From: Chara braunii
Lineage: Eukaryota; Streptophyta; Charophyceae; Charales; Characeae
Reading direction: 5' to 3'
Length of the DNA: 50,566 nt
Assembly (NCBI GenBank): GCA_003427395.1
Contig: BFEA01000770.1
Location: forward strand, 429,326 to 479,891
Shown here in pieces: positions 10,271-21,794 of the stretch. The position numbers and the translations under genes were made by a program. The first letter of the stretch is position 1. The number at the start of each line of letters is the position of its first letter. The notes beneath the pieces are model-generated. The model did no database searches, was not told the DNA's origin, and saw only the letters and a program-made list of their open reading frames with translations.

Positions 10271-11884
10271 ATGACTTGCTGATTTGGCTGCTGGGTTCTG
10301 ACTGCGAAGCTGTACAGTACAGTTGTAGGGTTAGATTTCTAATTTTGTTTTAGTTAGGGACTAACCGTAAGTTCAGTCCAATGGGAAATTCGTGAGCGAT
10401 ATATCTGTCAATTTTGAAAAAATACAGGCCTGAATTCCCTACAGACCTTTACTGTGAATAGCAGGCCCGGACTATCACTAGGACNGGAGGCCCTTGTGGC
10501 TTTGGCCCGTAGCAGCGGTNCTATAGCCTATAGNCGGGTAGGTAGAGGCCCANAAGCCCAAACNGAAAAGGTACCGGTCAGTNCGATACATTGTCGTGAG
10601 TCTAGTTAGGACTTTTGACAATTCATTTCGTCGGTGGNATGGAGTTGAGCCAGGCAGGCAAGAAGGGTGACNATTGACTACAGGCGGCATCCTGAGTCCC
10701 TCGTTGTGAACGACGGTCATAGCCAGACTTCCANAGCTCGCCATAGTTGGGGCGTCCTCTGAGCACTCACCCATGAGAGTGNCAGCGATTGNCNGGGCTA
10801 TCAGGAGGCTTTGCATAGTTGTTTGTGGGTGGACCACTGCTNCTGCTACGTTGTCAGAGATACNTGCGTAGAAGAGACAATGGCGCTACTGCCATAGCTG
10901 CANCCTTCTTCATCAAAGATTTTTCATNGGCACTGAGGACTCCACCGCTAGTCTTGTTCTTCANCTTAGTNGTTGGCGCTGNCCTCANAGAGGCAGATGC
11001 TGTATAGCGCTACTAACTGGGTGGTAGACTGAGAGTGGAGTGTGGTGTTCAGTGGTGGCGATCCCCCTTCTCATCCTGCTGCTATTCACCTCTGACTGTT
11101 TGTCTGGCAGAAGTTGATCTCATGACTTTCGACATCTTTTTGTGGCAGAAGGTAGATAAAAAAGTTACAATTTTCAAGATCTNNNNNNNNNNNNNNNNNN
11201 NNNNNNNNNNNNNNNNNNNNTCTACCTGTTATACCTAGGGATGCCAATTGACGTTCCTGCAGTCCCAGCAAGCTTGTGGACCTGCAAGCACGAAACTGGA
11301 CATGAGTGCGACCTAGAGTGTGTTTGATCTATCCCCTAGAAGCTAAGCTCCTTCTAGGCAAAGGAGTCTGGCGCTATGTTCTATATTAATCTGCACAATA
11401 GTACAATTCTCCTTGGCCGCATGTCTATGGTTCTGACCAAGTATTTTGGAGTTCTGGTCATGCGATCATTGATCTTGGCGGATGTGTTGCCATGTTGGTT
11501 TGATATGGTGGTGCAACATGAACTTTTTTTTTTTTTTTTTACGAATCGCGATTGATGTGTAGGATGCATTGCATCGCAGGGCAGTAATTGCATTTTTGAG
11601 TTTCTACATCCTCCAGCTCTCTTTTCGTGTGGTATTGTTGCTCAGGGTCTATGAATGTCAGAAGATGTGTCAGAAAGCAGATGTTTGGACCATTTCCCAA
11701 TTTATGTGTGTTATCCTTCCGCAGGGGTCATGCTGTGTGAAGGATCTAATGTTCCAAATACTCTGGCCAGGGCCTTACAACAGGTACCGGAGTTTTGTAC
11801 ATGCTGCAGAACTCTTCGGGGCGCCATTCCTTATGGTCTAACGTGGTTAAGGATGGTTAACAGTGGCTAACGGCGAGAACAGAG
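9916..11884. other. Non-coding region with GA array and assembly gap
   Basis: The region has (GA)n at about 10213-10268, a stretch dense in isolated ambiguous bases (10480-10990) and a sized gap of N at 11183-11220. Frames at 11569-11870 are open for 70-90 codons but show no recognisable motif and I do not accept them as genes. Confidence 0.5.
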
Positions 11885-11889
11885 TTGTG

Positions 11890-12247
11890 CATCTGTCCAT
11901 CCATCCACCAATCAATCACTCAATCAATTGACCTAGCAGTCAATCAATCAATCAATCAATCAATCGATCAATCAATCGATCAATCAATCCGTCAATCATT
12001 TACTCAATCAGTCAGTCGATCAGTCAGCCAAGCAATCAATCGAACAATCAACACAACGACGAAATTATCCACATGTTGAATGATTGAAAGGCTAAAGGAA
12101 TGAATAAATGAACCAACTCAGATCGCGTGTTGATCAAGCAATCAATTAATCACGCAATCAATCATTCAACCAGCCAACCAGCCAACTAGCCAACCAACCA
12201 ATCAATCAATCGACCACTCCGTCAATCAATCAATCAATCAATCAATC
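11890..12247. repeat. (ATCA)n / CAAT array
   Basis: Imperfect tetranucleotide repeats of ATCA occur in two blocks (about 11905-12060 and 12120-12247) with a diverged middle. The array is cut at 12247 by the palindrome-rich element and appears to resume as CAATCAATCAAT at 14755. Confidence 0.9.
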
Positions 12248-12258
12248 TTGGTTACCAG

Positions 12259-12307
12259 CCCGGACGTCCGGGACCCCTTTCTGTTTCGGGTTGTCCGATC
12301 GGACAAC
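12259..12307. repeat. Two perfect palindromes at the left end of the element
   Basis: CCCGGACGTCCGGG occupies 12259-12272 and GTTGTCCGATCGGACAAC occupies 12290-12307; both are perfect. Related half-sites recur near the right end of the element. Confidence 0.85.
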
Positions 12308-12942
12308 TCCCCCAGTCGTCCTGGCGGGGCCCACTGTCCGAGCTGGTTAAAAACCGGCTTTGGGTTCCGATCAGGGTTTTGGGCCTGTGGGGGTGCGGTT
12401 TGGGGTACGTAGTACCCTTGCTTATTTTGGGTGATTTTTGTGAGGCCGGTAAGACCTCAAAAAAAAAAAAAAAAAATGGCCCGGTCTGGGCCATCAGATA
12501 TAATACGAGATCTACGGCCCAGATCGGGTCTGCAGTAGTAGTAGTAGCATTAGCAGTAGTGTTCAGCGCTGGGCGCTATTAGGAGCTAGAGTAGTAGTGG
12601 AGAAAGAGAGATGGTTGGCGGAGGCCAGGGAGACTTACCTGTGGCGCCATAGCTCCAGCTTCATCTTCAATGTACCTGCAACAAGGCGCCACCTTCACAG
12701 GTTAGTACCGGACTTTGAGAGAGAGAGAGAGTTCTTCTTCTTCTTCTTCTAAGTCCACCATTTCCTCCTCACCCTCTCGCTACCTGACTTCTCAGTATCT
12801 GCCGACAATGAGAGAGAGAGAGGTTGGTGACTTTGGGACTTAACGACATTTGGATCCAGACTCGACATTGGGATTCAGACATTTAACGAGGGATTATTTG
12901 GGACCTGTACCGAAGACTTGGTGTTGACGGATGTGTAGCACA

Positions 12943-13018
12943 CCGAACATGTTCGGCGCCCCACCGAGCAGCCGAACGTGTTCGGACGCTCGNCCNAGCG
13001 CNAACCGAACATGTTCGG
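12943..13018. repeat. Three CCGAACATGTTCGG-type palindromes
   Basis: Perfect 14-bp palindromes lie at 12943-12956 and 13005-13018, with a one-base variant (CGTG centre) at 12972-12985. Spacings are 29 and 33 bases. Such clustered palindromes could bind a dimeric protein, but nothing in the sequence proves this. Confidence 0.8.
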
Positions 13019-13118
13019 CCGAGNGCAAATTAGGGGGNTGCCGAGCGNGTCCTCATGTGTATGTGGTGTATGGGGTGTGTGTGGGGTGTCTATGGGGTGT
13101 CTAGGGGTGCGTGTGTAT

Positions 13119-13151
<33 letters not shown>

Positions 13152-13267
13152 AGGAGTGATGAGTGATGCCCCCTTGGGCCCCCCAACCCCTATATATATA
13201 AAAAATAAATAAAAAAATAAAAACAAATAAAAATGTTCGGGCTCGGTCTATTTTGGGCCACGTTGGG

Positions 13268-13281
13268 GCTCGGTACCGAGC
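13268..13281. repeat. Palindrome GCTCGGTACCGAGC
   Basis: This perfect 14-bp palindrome has the same CGGTACCG core that recurs in every monomer of the satellite beginning 1.5 kb downstream. Confidence 0.7.
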
Positions 13282-13832
13282 GTTCGGGTTCGGTCACCGA
13301 GCCCGAGCGCGATGCTACTCAGGTTGACGGCATTCGAATTTTCCCCTCTTCTTCGTCTAACCCCCCTCTTCTTTGTCTGTGTATGGTTGGGGACTGGCAC
13401 CTTCTTCCTGTGTGAGCACCAGGCCCTTTCACACCATGGAATGATGATGATGATGTATGTCTGGTCTTCCAACCTTTTTAGTTTCTCAAGATCCCTTGGT
13501 CAGTCAATCCCCTGGAGTCCAGGGTAATCAATGCTGGCAAAGGTCCTCCCCAGTGTGATTTTTTTGATCAAACATTGTACATGGGACGTTGGACCCGTTT
13601 TCCAGCAGGTGATGCTCCCCACCAATAGATGGAGCCTCTCCTCGCGTGGTAGTGGTGGCTGCTCTTATCACCACCACTATCACCAGGGGCGTGTTAAAAA
13701 AAAAAAAAAAAAAAGGTCCGCATTGCAACACTGATTGTTCGGATCATTGGTATTTAAGCCTTCTGCTTTGTTATCTTATACTATGTGAGAGAGGTCGGTT
13801 CTTGTTCTGGTCTGCACCATTACGGTATGCGA

Positions 13833-13870
<38 letters not shown>

Positions 13871-14396
13871 TACATACCCAGTTGGGCAATGTATGTACAG
13901 CCAAGGATCCGCAAGGTGATGAAAAGGACTGAATGGACAATGCAGTGTCAGTGGAATCTCAACAAGCAGTTTACATCTTGATACATACAAAATGGCACTC
14001 TGTAGCACAGTGGAAGACTTGGATATAAGTCCCGACCTGACCGGGACTGACACGACATCCCATCATACTTCACACATCTGAAAGAAGGAGGAGATACCAA
14101 ACTGTTGCATACCGAGGATTAGACGAAGACGAGGGAGAAGATGGGAATGTCGTCAGACAAGTGTCCCTGGTATTGATCCCAAATAGTCCCTCGTCAATGT
14201 CTCGATCCCAAAGTCGAGTCTGTATCCCAATGTCGTCAACATCCCCAAAGTCACCAATCTCTCTCCCTCTCGTAGTCTGCAGATACTGAGAAGTCACGTA
14301 GCGAGAGGGTGAGGGAGAGATGGTGGACTTTAAAGAGGAAGAAGAAAAACTCTCTCTCTCTCTCTCTCTCGTAGTCTGTAGATACTGAGAAGTCTA

Positions 14397-14403
14397 TGTG
14401 TGT

Positions 14404-14448
<45 letters not shown>
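14397..14448. repeat. (GT)n microsatellite with neighbouring (CT)n
   Basis: GT repeats at about 14397-14448 lie just after a CT run at about 14350-14370. A further GT run is at 13834-13869 and another near 13118-13149. Translated runs of cysteine and valine across them are artefacts. Confidence 0.9.
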
Positions 14449-14450
<2 letters not shown>

Positions 14451-14650
14451 AACATGCAGCGGCTGCAGCAGCGGGCCTTCCACACCACCTTTCCCCCCCT
14501 TCCCCACCCCCTTCCCCACCCCCAACACTTTTTCCATTTTCTTTTTTGTTTGCTCCGAAAGGCCTCAAAATTGTTTTGGGAGGTCACTTGGTGGTGCGCA
14601 GCCTCCCTCTTTTTTTTCTTTTTTTTTTGCTTTCCAGATTTGGAAAAAAT

Positions 14651-14676
14651 GAGTTGTCCGGAATTCCGGACAACTC
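14651..14676. repeat. Perfect 26-bp palindrome
   Basis: The half-site GAGTTGTCCGGAA is followed immediately by its exact reverse complement, with no spacer. It sits in the right subterminal region of the palindrome-rich element and shares GTTGTCCG with the palindrome at 12290-12307. Confidence 0.9.
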
Positions 14677-14763
14677 CACACAGGATGTCAAGCCAAGATG
14701 TCCAGCCAGGACGTCCGGCTACGACAACTGGCCATCGGACAACTGGTAGCCTAACAATCAATC

Positions 14764-16250
14764 AATTTTGGGATATAAGCACTCAAAATCTCTAAGTAAA
14801 ACACTCAAATCCCGAAGTCGAATTTCGGTACCGAAACACCGAAACCACTTCGGGATATAAGCACTCAAATTTCCTAAGTAAAACACCGAAATCCCGAAGT
14901 GCGTTTTGGTACCAAAACACCGAAACCACTTCAGGATATAAACACTTAAATTGCCTAAGTAAAACACCGAAATCCCGAAGTGAGTTTTCGGTACCGAAAC
15001 ACCGAAACCAATTCGGGATATGATGCATTAAACAACGAAATCTTGAAGTGCGTTTTCGGTACCGAAACACCGAAAACACTTCGGGAAATAACTCCGCAAA
15101 AAAACTAAGCAGAACGCCAAAGCGAGTTTTCGGTACCGAAACACCGAAACCATATCGGGATGTAAGCACTCAAAATGCCTAAGTAAAACACTAAAATCCC
15201 GAAGTTGATTTTCGGTACCGAAATACCGAAACCACTTCGGGATATAAGCATTTAAAATGCCTAAGTAAAACACTGAAACCCCGAAGTCGATTTTCGGTAC
15301 CGAAACACCGAAACCACTTCGAGATATAAACACTCAAATTTCCTAAGTAAAACACTGAAATCCCGAAGTGCGTTTTTGGTACCGAAACACCGAAACCACT
15401 TCGGGATATGATGTATTAAACACCGAAATCTTGAAGTGCGTTTTTGGTACCGAAACACATAAAACACTTCGGGAAATAACTCCGCAAAAAAACTAAGCAG
15501 AACACCGAAGCGAGTTTCCAGTACCGAAACACCGAAACCACTTCGGGATATAAGCACTCAAAATGCATAAGTAAAACACTGAAATCCCAAAGTTGATTTT
15601 CGGTGATGAAACACCAAAACCACTTCGGAATATAAGGACTTAAAATGCCTAAGTAAAACAGTGAAATCCCGAAGTCAATTTTCGGTACCGAAACACCGAA
15701 ACCACTTCGAGAGATAAGCACTCAAATTTCCTAAGTAAAACACCGAAATCCCGAACTGCGTTTTCGGTACCGAAACACCGAAACCACTTCGGGATATAAA
15801 CACTTAAATTGCCTAAGTAAAACACCGAAATCCCTAACTGAGTTTTCGGTAACGAAACACCGAAACCACTTCGGGATATGATGTATTAAACACCGAAATA
15901 GTGAAGTGCATTTTCGGTACTGAAACACCGAAAACACTTCTGAAAATAACTCCGCAAAAAAACTAAGTAGAACACCGAAGCGAGTTTTCGGTACTGAAAC
16001 ACCGGAACCACTTCGGGATAGAAGCACTCAAAATGCATAAGTAAAACACCGAAATCCTGAAGTTGATTTTCGGTAACGAAACACTGAACTCACTTCGGGA
16101 TATAAGCACTAAAATTTCCTAAGTAAAACACCGAAATCCCGAAGTGCGTTTTCGGTACCGAAACACCGAAACCACTTCAGGATATAAACACTCAAATTTC
16201 CTAAGTAAAACACCGAAATCCCGAAGTGCGTTTTCGGTACCGAAACACCA
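14764..16250. repeat. Satellite block 1: 82/68/74-bp monomers in higher-order units
   Basis: Each monomer contains a GGTACC-centred core inside TTTTCGGTACCGAAACACC, then AACCACTTCGGGATATAAGC and AAGTAAAACACCGAAATCCC. I measured core-to-core distances from 14827 on as 81, 82, 68, 74, 82, 82, 82, 68, 74, 82, 82, 82, 82, 68, 74, 82, 82, 82. The recurring 68-74-82-82-82 series is a higher-order repeat of 388 bp (470 bp where one more 82-mer is present). Open frames on the minus strand (GFGVSVPK... type) simply follow the repeat and show no codon constraint. Confidence 0.9.
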
Positions 16251-17285
16251 AAAGCTAATCGGGATATAATGTTCCATATGTAGAAAATCAACTAAGTAAA
16301 ACACCGAAATCCCAAAGTGTGTTTTCGGTACCGAAACGCCGAAAAGTGCATCGGGATATAATGTTCCATATGTAAAAAATAAACTTAGTAAAACACCGAA
16401 ATCCCGAAGCGTGTTTTCGGTACCAAAACACTGAAAGCGTATCGAGATATCATGTTCCATATGTAGAAAATCAACCAAGTAAAACACCGAAATCCCGAAG
16501 CGTGTTTTCGGTACCGAAACACTGAAAGCGTATCGAGATATAATGTTCCATATGTAGAAAATCAACCAAGTAAAACACCGAAATCTCGAAGTGCGTTTTC
16601 GGCACCGAAACACCGAAAGCCCATCGGGATATAATGTTCCATATGTAGAAAATCAACTAAGTAAAACACCGAAATCCCGAAATGCGTTTTCGATACTGAG
16701 ACACCGAAAGGGCATCGGGATATAATGTTCCATATGTAGAAAATCAACTAAGTAAAACACCGAAATCCCAAAGTGTGTTTTCGATACCGAGACGCCGAAA
16801 AGTGCATCGGGATATAATGTTTCATATATAAAAAATAAACTAAGTAAAACACCGAAATCCCGAAGCACGTTTTCGGTACCAAAACACTGAAAGCGCATCG
16901 AGATATAATGTTCCATATGTAGACAATAATCTAAGTAAAACACTGAAGTCCCGAAGTGCATTTTCGGTACCGAAACACCGAAAGCGCATCGGGATATAAT
17001 GTTTCATATGTAAAAAATAAACTAAGTAAAACACCGAAATCGCGAGGTGCGTTTTCGGTACCGAAACGTCGAAAAGCGCATCGGGATATAATGTTGCATA
17101 TGTAGAAAATAAACTAAGTGTAACACCGAAACCTCGAAGTGCGTTTTCGGTACCGAAACACCGAAAGCGGTACTGAAACACCGAAAGCGCATCAGGATAT
17201 AATGTCTTATATGTAGAAAATAAACTAAGTAAAACACAGAAATCCCGAGATGCGTTTTCGGTACCGAAACACCGAAAGCGCATCG
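16251..17285. repeat. Satellite block 2: 91/92-bp monomers
   Basis: About eleven monomers share the same TTTTCGGTACCGAAACACCGAAA core and AAGTAAAACACCGAAATCCC segment as block 1. They replace the middle with GGGATATAATGTTCCATATG and TAGAAAATCAAC. Core spacing is 91 or 92 bases throughout; a partial core duplication occurs near 17169. The block ends in diverged sequence by about 17285. Confidence 0.9.
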
Positions 17286-18189
17286 TGATCTAACTTAGAA
17301 AACACATCATGGGATATAACGTTTCAAATTGACTAATTATATTACCACAACCACACTTCGGTGCTTACAAATACCGAAGATATAAAGCTATACTTTTCTT
17401 CAGCATACCTTGAGACATCTTTTGCCAATTTATTTTACCGAATTCGGTAACCTTTCGCTAAAAAGCTTCGGTGCTCCATTCGCCGAATTTTCTGGGGTCC
17501 ATTGACCACGAGTGTCGCGCACTACTGCGGCCTCGTCGAGAACCGCGGACGTCAGCGTCGACTCTTGCTGTCTCGAACTAAGGTTGATGATGTCACACAT
17601 CAACGACATCAGGCTCTAGGTCTCTAAGTTATAGGGTTGGTCTGAAAACCTTTGGCAACGTCAACCTCGTCAAGTCTCCCAATCCAAAAAAAAAGGGTCG
17701 GGCAGTGTCTGACCTTGAAAAACTCGGGCAGAAACCCTCACAGGGGTTTCTGTCCCGACAGTGTGGTTGTTATAACTTTCGTTTGAATATGTGTTAAAGG
17801 AACTAGGATCGAGTTGTGGGTCTCACGCTTGGTTGAAGCCATTCTAGTCGACCGACGTTTGCTTCGTATCTTGGAGATCAACGTCCTAGGAACGGACGAC
17901 GTTCGGGTTCGCTTAGCGTTAACCAAGTGTATCTATACTACGGCAAACGAGCAAACGCCCTCGGCTGACCTACCTTTGCAATTGCGTCTATAAACTTTCC
18001 CACGTAGATCAGTAGCTCGGTAGGCATACGCCCCTAAGGGTGGTGACAACCCTATAGGGAAGGAAAGTTTATGCCTCGCGAGAACCTATCCTGTCATAGG
18101 GGACCGTGGGATGTACAGCTGGCGCACCTGGCTAGAGCGGCGAAGGGATGACGCAACCACAGTCGTCTCGGCGGCTCACATGATTAGTT
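17286..18189. other. Non-coding stretch after the satellite
   Basis: Diverged satellite-like motifs (GAATTCGGTAA, GCTTCGGTGCT) persist to about 17490. The rest has no open frame longer than about 60 codons with recognisable content, and no RNA gene that I can see. Confidence 0.5.
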
Positions 18190-20150
18190 AGGCGTCGTTT
18201 CTGAGTCGTCTCTTGGTTTTGTTTTGTTTATCTCGTGCGTGACATGGCCGGGAGGGCTCTCGCCTTTTGCGAAAAAGGCGGGAGCCGATGCGCTCGACAA
18301 CGTCATCGACGATGAACGGATTGAACTGGTTTTTTTTCTTCGTGACAGTGTTTCCTACATCCGAGAAATTGCACTCGCTCTTGGAACTCGATGCAGGAAC
18401 ACACAAAACTGCACGAGCAACAGACAAGGAGCAACAACTGGTTCTCTGCATTATTTGCGATGGTCCCGTTCGCCTTTCACCACGCAAGTATGTTGAACTT
18501 GTGCTTCTCTTATTTTGTCAACTTCAAGCTGAAGTAGAATTTCATCTCCTTTTTTATGCGTTGCGCCAACGACGAGGGAGGTCTTCGTTCGTACTGTACA
18601 ATGTTAACTCGTAAGTGACCTTTATCGCGTGTACTTTCTTCCTCCGCTTTGTTGGTCGCTTCCCCACCGCTGCAGAAGGTTCATCACTTGCCTCAACACT
18701 TGAATCTTCGACTCTGTACATGAAGTTTTGCAAACAGATCTTACCTCGCTCAACCTGAGGTTCTGACAAACCAAAACGGTCCAACTTGTCCTTTTGTCGA
18801 GGATCGAGTAAAGCTGCAGCAATATGAAGGTCCTCCAATATTCACTTCTCCTGCAACACATCCTTGAGCAACATCTTGATGACTACAATGACGTCGGAAT
18901 CCGATGGAATGGTGAACTTATTACCCTCAACATCCTTACCACTGTATGACTCGTTACCTGGTTTGCAGTACTCTAAGAGAGCACTGCGCTCGAATACCAC
19001 AAGGTGCTCTGTCGACTCCAGATACTGCTCCAACTTAAGGTTGACAGTCTGAAATCGTTTCAAGAACCTCGTCAGGTGAGGTTTTGTCAATCCTTGTGAT
19101 GAGGAATTGTTTGTTGGCTTGCCGATTAGTGTTGACAACCCTGTTGAGGACTGTTGTCACATCATCATAACTGTCCAAAATACTGTTAAGTGAAATTAGC
19201 AAAGAGTTCCAACGCGTCACATTCTCTTGCTTCAATGTTTTGCTCAAACTGTTCTGCAGGTTTGATTGTTTGAAATACCGTACCAACTCTTTGGAGTTGT
19301 CGATCATTTTAAACAAGTGCGGTGCAAATTCGTGATACCTGTAAAACGACGACGATCAAACTTCGTTTGTTGTCGTTGAGGTTTTGTTGAACACGGTTGT
19401 GAGGACGGTTGCAATTTTATGATCCGTGCAGGTCATCCACTTGTAAACTTTTCGGATCTCTTCTGCTGCCGCCATGTTCAATCCGTTGTCCATGCACACG
19501 ACATACCTTTCTGAGTCTTTACATCCAAACTCATGAAGGGCTTATTGAAATGCCTTGAGAACGGCTGACCCTGTGTGCGATTCTTCTTGGAACGTTTTGA
19601 CGTGCAAATTGTGTGGATACAATTTAAAATTGTTGTCGATTTAGTGCATGGTCACAGACATAAATGAATCTTTTTTTACTTCGTCTGTCTATATATCTGC
19701 TGTGAAACCTGCGTGTGCATCATCATTGAAATGACCCTTTACCATTACTTTCACCTTTTCACGGGCAGACGATGCTGTCCCAACAACATGACGTTTGACC
19801 GTGTTGTGGACGGGTATCACCTTCCCCATCTGCATAGCCTTTTTCACTGCTATGCCCATGTCGTACGCCTCTTGCACAACCTCTAAAAAACCCTAGTCCT
19901 CTACCACGCTGAAGGGGCGCAAATCTTTGCAGTACCACATGACGACCTTCTTGGCCACCTATTTTTTTGAGTTGTTGTGGGCTTGGTAGAAGTAGCAAAC
20001 AGGCGCATGAGGCCTGCCCTCTCCGGTTCCTTGCGACACATGCGCTGTCGCAGGGTGCTTGTCCCATTTGAAGTCCCCCCAAGATCGTTGAGCAGTGCAA
20101 GAGGACGAAGTTCCCCCCAAGGCCACATTCATGTCGATTTCCGAAAGGTA
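18190..20150 (-). pseudogene. hAT transposase pseudogene, copy 1
   Basis: Read on the minus strand from 20150: BED-finger tail (NGTSTLRQ), CKDLRPFSVVED, AYDMGIAVKKAMQMGK, a HFNDDAHAGFTADI segment with the first acidic motif, then TRWNSLLISLNSIL, then LLDPRQK, then the hATC dimerisation motif VPASSSKSECNFSDVG near 18390. hAT transposases cut and paste DNA through an RNase-H-fold core. The copy is dead: in-frame TAG at 19893-19895 and 19689-19691, TAA within the next ~60 codons, several frameshifts, and a foreign C-terminus after about 18310. It is homologous at DNA level to 33.69-35.49 kb and retains more of the N-terminus than that copy. Confidence 0.85.
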
Positions 20151-20461
20151 GAATTACAAACATCAAAAGAAAAAAAAAGAAAAAAAAAAAAAAAAAACAT
20201 TTATACATGGAGCGCCCTCACTCACAGCAACCATGGATGCAGACATCAGAGACATAGATCGTAATGCACATATTATACACTTGGATAACCAAGCTCATAG
20301 AGCGCGCCAATTATTAGCACTGGTATACCACAACAGATCCCTACAGAAAGCTCGTCACAAACACATGCATACGTAGCTAATCGACCGAAAGTTACACAAC
20401 AGATCCTGACAGAAAGCTCATAGAACGTGCCATTTATTAGCGCTGATATACACAACAAATC

Positions 20462-20519
<58 letters not shown>

Positions 20520-20830
20520 CTCTCTCTCTCTCGTCCTCCCTCCCGCCCTCTCTATCTCCGTCCTCCCTCACCTCGACTGCTTCTCTTATCTTGGTGATGA
20601 TGAGTGACGTAGTCAAGTGACCTTTCGGTATGATAAGAGGTTTGTTGAGGAAAGAAGGGCAGAAATGCAGAAAAACAAATCGACATCTACTTTTTTTTTT
20701 TCTTTCTGCATCATGATAACTTTCACATGCACGCGCTCCACCGAGCACTCTTTGCTAGTGGGACTGATGCCTCACAAGGCTCACATCTCAAGGCCGTCAT
20801 CGAGGCTAATGATTCTTCAGTCATGTTGTA
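20151..20830. other. Non-coding stretch with CT microsatellite
   Basis: The stretch holds short A runs (about 20170-20195), a duplicated ~80-bp segment (ACAACAGATCC...GAAAGCTC occurs twice, 20330 and 20397), and (CT)n at about 20463-20531. No gene is seen. Confidence 0.55.
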
Positions 20831-21255
20831 GTCAACACTTTGAGAAAACTGGCATTGTCCCGTCATGCACGCCGACAGATAGAGAGAGCCTACTTACATC
20901 TATAGGGTAAGCAAAATCTTAATGAATCTTCCACTAGAATATGGAAATATACAATGCTTTTCAGCCATGCACGCAGACAGATAGAGAGGCAACTTGTATA
21001 GATAAGGTGAGCAAAATCGAAATGATCTTCCACTGGAATATGAAAATATACACTGTTTTTCACCCATGCGTGCAAAGCAACAGAGAGAGGTTACTTTCAT
21101 GGACACGATAAGCAAAATCAGAATCTTCCACTATAATACGAAAATATACACTGCTTTTCAGCCATGCCCGTAGAGAGATCGAGACAGGCTACTTCCATCG
21201 ATAGGATGAGGAAAATTGGAATGAATCTTCCGCTAGAACATCAGAATATACACTG
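20830..21255. repeat. Tandem repeat, about 99-bp unit, four copies
   Basis: Units start with AATCTTCCACTAGAATA at about 20928, 21027, 21125 and 21227 (distances 99, 98, 102). Each contains ATACACTGCTTTTCAGCCATGC, an AGAGA stretch and GATAAGCAAAAT. A partial unit precedes the first. There is no coding capacity. Confidence 0.85.
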
Positions 21256-21284
21256 CCACTTTTTTTTCGTATGTGTGTTTGACA

Positions 21285-21296
21285 TTGTGTGTGTGT

Positions 21297-21371
<75 letters not shown>
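21285..21371. repeat. (GT)n(GA)n compound microsatellite
   Basis: About 20 GT units with one interruption are followed by about 22 GA units. Confidence 0.95.
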
Positions 21372-21373
<2 letters not shown>

Positions 21374-21794
21374 GTGGTTACCCACCTCATCCTCCGGCCT
21401 CCTCGACTTCATGCATGCCACCCCACGCTGCCTCATGTCTGTCGCCCACATCCGCTGCCACCTGCCACCATTTCATGCTTCAGTGGCCGCTCCTCAGCTG
21501 CTCATTATTCTGCAAAGACGTGTCACTATGGCCATGTAGCAAACACAGAACGGCGGCAACGGGTACAAGCACGATAGCTAAACGATGGCCAAGCAGTGAC
21601 ACACAGTACGGCAACGGTACGGACGACCTATTTCCAAGGGGGAACTCCCTAAGGCCCAATTTCGAAATGGCCAATTTTGAAGTCGGGATGGAATTTCCCG
21701 AGCTGGTTTCCTCGACGTTCGCGCCAAGGACGAAAATTGCACCTCAGGAAAAAAAACCCGCTTGTCTGCAAGGGAAAACCCCCAGAAGAGGCGG

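Larger units (their letters stand above)
12248..14754. mobile_element. Candidate 2.5-kb non-autonomous DNA element rich in palindromes
   Basis: The left end reads TTGGTTACCAG (12248-12258). The right end, read in reverse, is TTAGGCTACCAG (14754-14743), so the ends are imperfect inverted repeats. Both flanks are CAATCAATC (12239-12247 and 14755-14763), consistent with an 8-9 bp duplication, although the left flank is itself a CAAT repeat. Both subterminal regions carry GTTGTCC and GGACGTCC motifs, several as perfect palindromes. The interior has microsatellites, CCGAACATGTTCGG palindromes and no coding sequence. It could instead be two adjacent small elements. Confidence 0.5.

Noticed and set aside
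10478-11007. Short ORFs on both strands containing many unknown residues
   Set aside because: The openness is partly due to ambiguous bases; there is no motif and no splice context.
14758-17283. Many minus-strand ORFs of 60-160 codons (GVSVPKTHFGISVFYL type)
   Set aside because: They follow the satellite period; 82- and 91-base units change frame from monomer to monomer and the same peptide repeats with no constraint. No gene is supported.
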